DNA of 64,000 nt from NCBI GenBank assembly GCA_944989445.1, contig CALYLW010000055.1:806001-870000 (forward strand). The letters are read 5' to 3'. Below the pieces are notes generated by a model. The model saw nothing but the letters and a program-made list of their open reading frames with translations, was not told where the DNA came from and made no database searches. Position 1 is the first letter of the stretch; the number at the start of each line of letters is the position of its first letter. Below are positions 57,927 through 64,000 of this stretch, piece after piece. A program made the translations under genes and the position numbers. The DNA is from Ampullaceana balthica. Its lineage: Eukaryota > Mollusca > Gastropoda > Lymnaeidae.

Positions 57927-58093
57927 ACAGTTGCTCATGTAAACACAAACAGTTGGTCATGTAAACAAACAGTTGGTCATGTAAACACAAACAGTTGGTC
58001 ATGTAAACACAAACAGTTGGTCATGTAAACACAAACAGTTGGTCATGTAAACACAAACAGTTGGTCATGTAAACACAAACAATTGGCCAGGTA
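57927..58093. repeat. 22-bp minisatellite
   Basis: About 7.5 copies of GTTGGTCATGTAAACACAAA plus CA. One copy lacks CACA, giving 18 bp. A spurious minus-strand frame (MTNCLCLHEQLFV) covers part of it. Confidence 0.93.
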
Positions 58094-59569
58094 CACACAT
58101 TCACAGTGTCAAAGTTAAGACATAAAACTACTCCACACAAACATCTATTTACCTTCTCATTATCAGCCATGCTGTAAACCGTTCATTCGGGGACCATCTG
58201 TCCGAGACACACAGGCCGTCATGACTTGACCCTTTTATTTGAAGCCCCCCATGGTCCTTGATTCCGGTCTGCCCGGCTCCGTGCTGATCTTGTAATCCAT
58301 TTGAAACTGTCCCCAGAAATCCACGCACTGATCAAAACTGCCCTCGATATGATCCACGGCCGAAACAAAACCGTAGCTCTCCGAGATTCTCGCGGTGTCA
58401 CCGCTGAGATGTCCGAATCGGCACAGCGCAACAATTTTTTTTTAATGGGATGAAATCGATGCAGATGCCATTGAATGATGGCCTATATTTTCTAAAGTGG
58501 TCACCGACGCATGTCTGCCAGGCAGGGGGTTAAAAAAAATGTCGCCTCAACTGAAGACTCAATTAAAACAAGTGTGGGCGGCGCTGAAATATCATATGGC
58601 GTTGTTGTGGTTGTGAGGCTGCCAGGCGTATGGTGTGAGTTTCGATCCCCGAATATCCAGAGATCCCAATTATCGGCCCTTTTCTGTTGAATAATTAATG
58701 GGATCGGGCTGGTATCGCTGCTCGTATGTCACAAATACCACACATTGAATGTGTTGATGAGCTCAAGGTCTGACGGTGACTGTCAACTCTCCTAGTTTGT
58801 AGGGGAGCTGGAGCTAAGTAAAAGTAACGAAAAGACAACCCCAATTATGCGTCCATCATCAGGGTGAAATGAAATCTATTTTTAATTTTTATTTCTTCTT
58901 GATTGTTTTTTTTCTTCAACGTCCATTGAGTTCCCAGTGCAGGTGACCTGTTGTCCAATTACAATTAAAAAAAAACAAAAGTGTCGTCCTGGTCAGATGC
59001 ACACTCACAAATCCTGAGAACTTTCTGTTTAAAACTGCGGTACCTACCTCCTGGGCAAGTTCAGTCCTTCACGCCGTCTCCTATGTCTTCATGACTCACG
59101 TCGTTCTCGTCACACTTAGAACTAGAGAAATGAAAACAGAAACATCGACATTACAAACAAACAAAAAAGCAAATTAAAATGAATTAAGTTCTCAAATTGT
59201 GTTATTCTAAACAATTGATGTGATAGAAGAATTTGATACGCTCGCACAGAATTAAACTCTCATTGGTATTAAACATCAACAACTAAAGGCAAACACACGT
59301 TTTTATTTAAACTCTATGTTGGAGGAAAATTTGGGATAAATGATCTAAGTTGTTTTGCGCTAAACAGCTTTTCACTTTTTAAAATGAGTAAAAAGGAATG
59401 CACACAATATGTAATTCCAAAATATATTATTTATATAAACAATATATAAGCCCAAGTCACTCACTGTGTGTCTCCGTGACGCTGAGGGTCATAGTGCAAC
59501 AGTCCATAGCAGTTAAAAAATCGTGTGGTGTTTCTCGTCGTAAATTATTAAATGACGTCATTTTTTGAG
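58094..59569. other. No gene supported; one unexplained open piece
   Basis: Plus-strand 58276-58435 is open and GC-richer than its surroundings (reads VIHLKLSPEIHALIKTA then DMIHGRNKTVALRDSRGV), but I cannot assign it. At 58590-58680 there is a GTTTCGATCCC-type motif that loosely resembles a Pol III B box. It is not enough to call a SINE. Confidence 0.3.
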
Positions 59570-59755
59570 CTAATATTTTAATTTTGGAAAAGGGAACGAT
59601 GTCAAAAGAGGATTTGAGCATTTATAATTATAAAATACTTTGTGTACATTTCAGGAAGTTTAATATTTCGTATTTAATCAAACAAGGATAAGTTACTTGG
59701 GCTTTTGAAAAAAGTGGGCACCGTAAGGGCCCTACAACCCCTAGTGTAAAACTAT
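59570..59755. repeat. Dispersed repeat family B, copy 2
   Basis: Matches 25240-25450 in order: ATTTTGGAAAAGGGA, AAAATACTTTGTGTACATTT, AGTTTAATATTTCG, TTGGGCTTTTGAAAAA and GGGC(A/G)CCGTA. Non-coding. Confidence 0.75.
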
Positions 59756-59883
59756 CTTTATTCCAATTAACCATTTGAGTTATTTCTGCGTGTAGAAAAA
59801 AAAAGGTTGTAATACATTTTTTCCTGCTCATAGACTCGTACAACAACCTTATAAAATACAATTATTATCTCAGTTAACGTACA
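59756..59883. other. No gene seen
   Basis: Short AT-rich spacer before the hAT-like MITE. Confidence 0.35.
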
Positions 59884-59891
59884 TACTATAG

Positions 59892-60100
59892 CAGTGATGG
59901 TGAACCTATGGCACGCGTGCCACTGTCGGCACGCAGAGGTTCATCAATTGGCACGCGACTAAAATATTACTTCCTTAATCAAACCAGCTAAGCCACACAC
60001 ACCCATTTCGGGTTTCAATGTAGTGTTTGCACCTTGCTATAAACAAGTGGGTTTTGGTAGAATTTTAGGCACGCGGCCCCAAAAAGGTTCGCCACCACTT
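59892..60100. mobile_element. hAT-like MITE, about 209 bp
   Basis: Starts CAGTGATGGTGAACCTATGG and ends with inverted AGGTTCGCCACCACTT. GGCACGCG motifs lie inside both ends (59911-59960 and 60068-60075). The 8-bp flanks match only partly (TACTATAG / TATTACCC), so the right boundary may be a base or two off. Confidence 0.75.
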
Positions 60101-61883
60101 TATTACCCTTCAATGAAAACTTATTTAGCTCATCTCCCTTAACTTTCGTTCAGCGAAGTCCGTTTGCTTTAACAAAATTCAGACACCTTTTTTCCCCCTT
60201 CGTCTCTGTTAGGAATTTCAAATCCGTCAGACTTATTTGTCCCACTTCATCTATCAAAAATTGACTTATTTGTCCTACATCATCTTTCAAAAATTAACTT
60301 TTCCTTGATTTTCCTAATCCCCAAATATATAATTGCCTGTTTACAATCTAAAGTTGACATGTAATGAGATGTAAAAATAGATGATGTATTGTCGTTCTAT
60401 CATCCAGACATTTCCCTGCATGCATCTCGCTTAAAAACGAGTAATTTTTCTCAGACGTCGATGACACGAACTCTCGCGGGAATTGGCGATCCCAAAGATC
60501 AGCCGGCTGTCTGCTGCTGCGGGGTCACGTCGCATGGTCATCCATTCCCATAAAACATGGGACAGAAACATGGCAGCACCAGGAACGCACGAGGCAAATG
60601 TATCATAAAAAGGCCATTTCCCACCATCATTTGCCGCGGGCCGTTCGTTATTTCATGCATGCCAAATCTCCACGACCTGTTCCCGGGGTCTCCTCGACAC
60701 AAACACCGTGAATGTCCAATTATCCAAAGTCTTCTATATGTTCTTTGTCCGGCGTGGACTACGTTAGTGCATTTTCGCTGGGAGAATCGGAATGAGATCA
60801 TCAAAACAACGGAATTATTGAAAATAATTCGACTTTAAATCCAGTTTTACTCTTAATTATATGGATTATGGACCCTAATAATATAAGGAAATAGATGTCC
60901 AAAATATCATCTAGACTCCCGGAAAACACTGGAATGGTCGAAATGTAAGTTTAATGAAACGTTAAGAGGGAAAAAAAAGCATGTAAAAGCCATTGAAAAC
61001 TATTGCTCAAACAGGCCCTCACTAAAATTGCACTGCTTTCTATGAAGGATGTGGTCTAGGGGTCTACTGGATTTTTCAAATATATAAACTTTTTTGTCAA
61101 CATACCCAAGTTTTCAATGAATTGCTTTCTAAAATAGGAATAATTCTTCGAACATAAAAATTATCTATGATGAATGTATTAAAACGTAAAGTTTTAAAGG
61201 GTAAAAAAATCATGGAATATATTTTAGTTGTTGTGAAGTCATTGAAGGTTAACAATGACGATGATTTATAAAGCTACTATAATCCCCCCCCCCGGGCCGG
61301 GCAGAGTTTACTATTACAGCATGTAACACTACGCGGCAACTCACGGGAAACCAATTATTTTTAAGTTTTAATGATTAAGAAAAAAAATGAATTTCCATTG
61401 CTATTGTTATCTGCAATTTCTGTCGACAGGCAATAATGTCAGTGGAGATCGAGAGTGAGATAAGAATGAAACAATTAGTGCTATAAAAGAAATCATCAAA
61501 ATCATGACAAAATACAATGAAGGTATCATGTTACATTATTGATTACAATATTTAATGTCAAATTTTATTCTGACACAGACTGGTGGACAACACCAAATAA
61601 AATTAGTGTCATAATTCAGCAAGCATAAAATAATTGGATTGAAAAATAATTATCGTCTTCTTTGACGTTAGGAGAAATCAAGAGAAACACTTGATGAACA
61701 GTTGTTTTTAAACAATTTAAATTAGTCCCTACATTCATCGAATCTCATAGACATTGACTTACCATGGCATCTTTCGGACAGGCTGACTATTGACAAGGAA
61801 GAAGCTGGTGAGTCATTAGTGACGTATCAAATATTCATTCTTACACAATAATGTCGACCACGGGGAATGAAAGAGACATAAAT
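60101..61883. other. No gene supported in 1.8 kb
   Basis: Two overlapping antiparallel open frames at 60538-60838 have no family signal. A run of C lies at 61286-61296. The rest is AT-rich. Confidence 0.4.
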
Positions 61884-62273
61884 ATAAGTTAAAAAAAAAG
61901 ATTTTTAAAAACCACGTTTTTATAAGTGGACTAAAAAGAAAAAGATAATTTAAAACTTATAAGTTCAAGTACTTTAATTTAATATGACTAAAACGTGGGG
62001 CGGGCGTTTATGAGGTTTTACATATGCAGTTCACTCATTTTCTCACTTATAGCTCTCTCTTTTGCCTTCTAAAGTATGAATCTTTAATTTTTTTTACCAA
62101 ACACCTATCTTTGTGTTGTATTTCTAAATTAGGATGGGATTTTGAAGCACGCACCCCACGTTTTTAGTCATATTAAATGAAAGTACTTGAACTTATAAGT
62201 TTTAAATTATCATCTTCTGGTTAGTCCACTTATAAAAACGTGGTTTTTAAAAATCTTTTTTTTTAACTTCTAT
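61884..62273. mobile_element. Fold-back (long inverted repeat) element, 390 bp
   Basis: Arms 61884-62000 and 62154-62273 are inverted copies of about 118 bp with roughly 93% identity. They share AAAACCACGTTTTTATAAGT, GATAATTTAAAACTTATAAG and TTCAAGTACTTT. The spacer is about 150 bp and non-coding. Flanking target duplication is not clear. Confidence 0.85.
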
Positions 62274-62313
62274 TTATTTTATTCTTTTTAGTCTAAGTGT
62301 ATGCTATGGTGAG

Positions 62314-62742
62314 TTTTAAAGTATTGATTATGTTCAAATATAATAATTGCCCGACAAACATTTACAGACTGGAAATGACTGACCTCCCCTTGATGTTAAA
62401 CATGGTGATGTGGTCGGGGTTGGTGTGAACTCGGCACGTGAATGTAATGTAAACAAGAGCAGACGGACAATACATACGCTTATATATCGATAAACTAAAA
62501 AGTTCAATAATTTAAAAACGGTACATTCGATCGATCTGAAATTTTGATACAATGCATTGTCATCCAAGATCTATCTGTGGTAAAAGTTTCAGATCTCTAG
62601 GTCCATCAGAAGTGGTTCAATTTTACGTTGGCAGATTTGAAAAAATCTTGGACAAACAAACCAACAAACAGGAACGAAAGCGAGTTAATAAAAACGTGGT
62701 AAAAACAAAGTTTTTGACTATAAATACCTTATATATGAGACC
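62314..62742. repeat. Interspersed repeat family A, copy truncated by an insertion
   Basis: Follows the 33.8-kb copy: TATTGATTATGTTC, GACAAACATTTACAGACTGG, CGATCGATCTGAAATTTTGA. The linker AAAAACAAAGTTTTTGACTA and the start of a further unit, ATATATGAGAC, then break at 62742 where the next element begins. Confidence 0.8.
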
Positions 62743-63178
62743 ATGGGCGTAGGGAAGGGGGGCAAGGGGGGCATTTGCCCCCCCCCTACATTTGAGAAAA
62801 AAAATGTCATAAAACGTCATTAAGTTGTTACATTAAAACTGAACTAAATTTCCTGAAAGTTTATTACATGGAAGACAGTTTACATTTATCAAACATAAAA
62901 AAGAATTATATTTGCAAGTATAACTGATTACATTACTGATTGTTCTAAATATTCAAGTTGTTTAACAATTTCTGTAACATTTTCAGCACAAAATCCGCAA
63001 GCTTTTATATTTATGTGACCATCTAGTTTCTTATAGCAAAGGAACATTTAGAATAAGTTTTCTTTGCTGATTACTTTCTCGGAAAAACACTATAATTGAC
63101 TTAATTGTTCCTATTGTGTTTCGTACAACATTCGCATTATTTAAATCGTTCACAACAAGATTTAGTTTATGTGAACTG
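62743..63178 (-). mobile_element. hAT fragment with ZMYM1-like transposase piece
   Basis: The left end CATGGGCGTAGGGAAGGGGG and a GGGGGGCATTTGCCCCCC hairpin begin the element. From 62935 to 63178 the minus strand matches 50232-50478 (TTCTAAATATTCAAGTTGTT; CGGAAAAACACTATAATTGA), the core of the ZMYM1-like transposase. The region between is shorter than in the other copy, so this copy is internally deleted. It is cut at 63178 by the LTR. Confidence 0.8.
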
Positions 63179-63383
63179 TGTCAGGGTATGAGAATCACTG
63201 CGAATGATTGTGGTGAGATTGTTGTGAGCCAGTGTTGGAGTCGGGTCAAGGCGTTGTTGACGGGTATGAACTCCTATCACGGGAATAATGTCTAGTGATG
63301 TCTGAGTGAACTTCTGGTCACACGGGATATGTCAGGGACATGACCAGAGGACACGCCAGGGTCAGTTGAGACCAGTTGGGGGG

Positions 63384-63390
63384 TATATAA
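63384..63390 (+). promoter_or_regulatory. LTR TATA box
   Basis: TATATAA in GGGGGTATATAAGAGAGTAG, about 240 bp upstream of the AATAAA signal, as expected for U3/R of an LTR. Confidence 0.65.
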
Positions 63391-63630
63391 GAGAGTAGTC
63401 GAGACGAGTGCGGGGGTGTTGCAGAGAGTTGTGTACTTCGCACAGTGTTGTGCGGTCAGACCGGTCAGGATAGACCGGGGAGTTGCAGGGTTGCAGTAAA
63501 ACTGAGTTGAGTTTAACGTCTCCTAGAAGCGGTCGGGTCGGACCGAGGGCATGCTTGAGCATACAGCCGTTATATATAGATGTATTTTATGTCAAGGCAA
63601 GACAGCCAGTTGTACAGTTGTTTATAGTAG

Positions 63631-63636
63631 AATAAA
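63631..63636 (+). promoter_or_regulatory. LTR polyadenylation signal
   Basis: AATAAA within the LTR, followed by a GT-rich stretch (TTGTGTATGTTGTGTGTAG) at about 63669-63687, in keeping with a cleavage site between. Confidence 0.6.
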
Positions 63637-63729
63637 CATTGCATCGTTACACAGACTTGTGTCATCTCTTGTGTATGTTGTGTGTAGCGGAGAGCAAGGC
63701 ACAATCCACCTAAACATAGAGACTTAACA

Positions 63730-63747
63730 TGGGGGCCCGAATTGTCT
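63730..63747 (+). other. Primer-binding site candidate
   Basis: TGGGGGCCCGAATTGTCT directly follows the LTR's terminal CA. The TGG start pairs with a tRNA 3' CCA. The first ten bases resemble a proline-tRNA-type site with one mismatch. The downstream match is poor. Confidence 0.5.
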
Positions 63748-64000
63748 CTGGATTGCCAAGCACCGCCAAACACTACGAGAGATGGGACGGAACCACATCA
63801 GCACAGCGGTATGTGCGCCTGTACTTTTCAGTACAGCGCCTCTGATACAGACTACTGTATCCATCGTAGGGCATACGTCTTACAACAGCACAACGACGAT
63901 CAACCAGCGACGAACACGGGCAGACAGGGCAACGATCAGCGGATTTCTGATAGACGAGGCCTAGCAAGTCCCAGTACGGAACATTACCAGCCAGAAGACC
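63748..64000 (+). other. LTR element leader, cut by window end
   Basis: Sequence between the primer-binding site and the expected gag start. Short open frames on both strands have no recognisable gag motif. Confidence 0.4.

Larger units (their letters stand above)
63179..63729 (+). mobile_element. 5' LTR of an LTR retrotransposon (551 bp)
   Basis: Starts TGTCAGGGTATG and ends CTTAACA, giving the TGT...ACA termini of LTRs. It contains a TATA box at 63384-63390 and AATAAA at 63631-63636, and is followed at once by a primer-binding-site-like sequence. It interrupts the hAT transposase piece precisely at its left edge. The 3' LTR and coding region would lie beyond the window. Most likely Ty3/gypsy-like, but no protein is visible to test this. 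Confidence 0.78.

Noticed and set aside
16528..58093. CRISPR array
   Set aside because: The arrays are head-to-tail repeats without unique spacers of constant length, there are no cas genes, and the DNA is eukaryotic.
58590..58870. Fifth SINE with a GTTTCGATCCC B-box-like motif
   Set aside because: No A box at the right spacing, no shared body and no tail repeat.
60538..60838. Antiparallel overlapping frames of 88 and 93 codons
   Set aside because: Mutual overlap on opposite strands with no motif on either. At most one could be real, and neither has support.

Overview
This is a eukaryotic (metazoan) nuclear DNA window with no convincing host protein-coding gene. The base is AT-rich and full of minisatellites, microsatellites and decayed transposable elements (TEs). 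The mixture is typical of an animal genome: tRNA-derived SINEs ending in GATAA repeats, CR1/L2-like and RNase-H-bearing LINE relics, hAT elements with 8-bp target-site duplications (TSDs), pogo/Tigger elements with TA duplications, and an LTR retrotransposon end. By general resemblance I would guess a lophotrochozoan, most likely a gastropod mollusc, but nothing in the window proves this. It is probably intergenic or deep-intron sequence. None of the open reading frames over 60 codons has host-gene features. The long ones are either tandem repeats whose unit lacks stop codons or pieces of transposase and reverse transcriptase.

Layout, left to right. 0-8 kb: a G-rich MITE, a 15-bp minisatellite, an A+T-rich interspersed repeat (called family A here), a decayed CR1/L2-like LINE on the minus strand (about 4.39-5.56 kb) and a GACA/GACG microsatellite. 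8-16 kb: a 20-bp minisatellite; a 1.9-kb hAT element with a perfect 8-bp TSD that holds an internal duplication and a second, nested hAT MITE; a SINE; a run of concatenated family A copies; a second G-rich MITE inside a degenerate minisatellite; and an 802-bp hAT element with a perfect TSD. 16.5-23 kb: a 2.8-kb array of 32-34-bp units with a 991-bp higher-order duplication, a fold-back MITE, a 24-bp array open on both strands, and a 44-bp array. 23.6-31 kb: a third G-rich MITE, LINE RNase H relics, small hAT MITEs and a 31-bp array. 31.8-41.8 kb: a Tigger relic, SINEs, tandem family A copies, 30-bp and 22-bp arrays, and a large inverted repeat resembling a Penelope-type terminal sequence. 45-56 kb: a ZBED-type hAT element with transposase relic, a second LINE RNase H relic, a ZMYM1/DUF4371-type hAT transposase pseudogene, a 41-bp array followed by a hAT MITE with TSD GTTTAAAC, and a 1.5-kb pogo-like element holding a SINE. 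56-64 kb: more minisatellites, a hAT MITE, a 390-bp fold-back element, and a three-level nest at the right edge (family A, then hAT, then a 5' LTR with TATA box, AATAAA and primer-binding site).

Nothing here reads as an organised gene system. What stands out is insertion archaeology (nested elements with readable TSDs and one internal empty site) and unusually dense, in places highly homogeneous, tandem arrays. Boundaries of minisatellites are accurate to about one unit, and copy numbers are estimates by eye.
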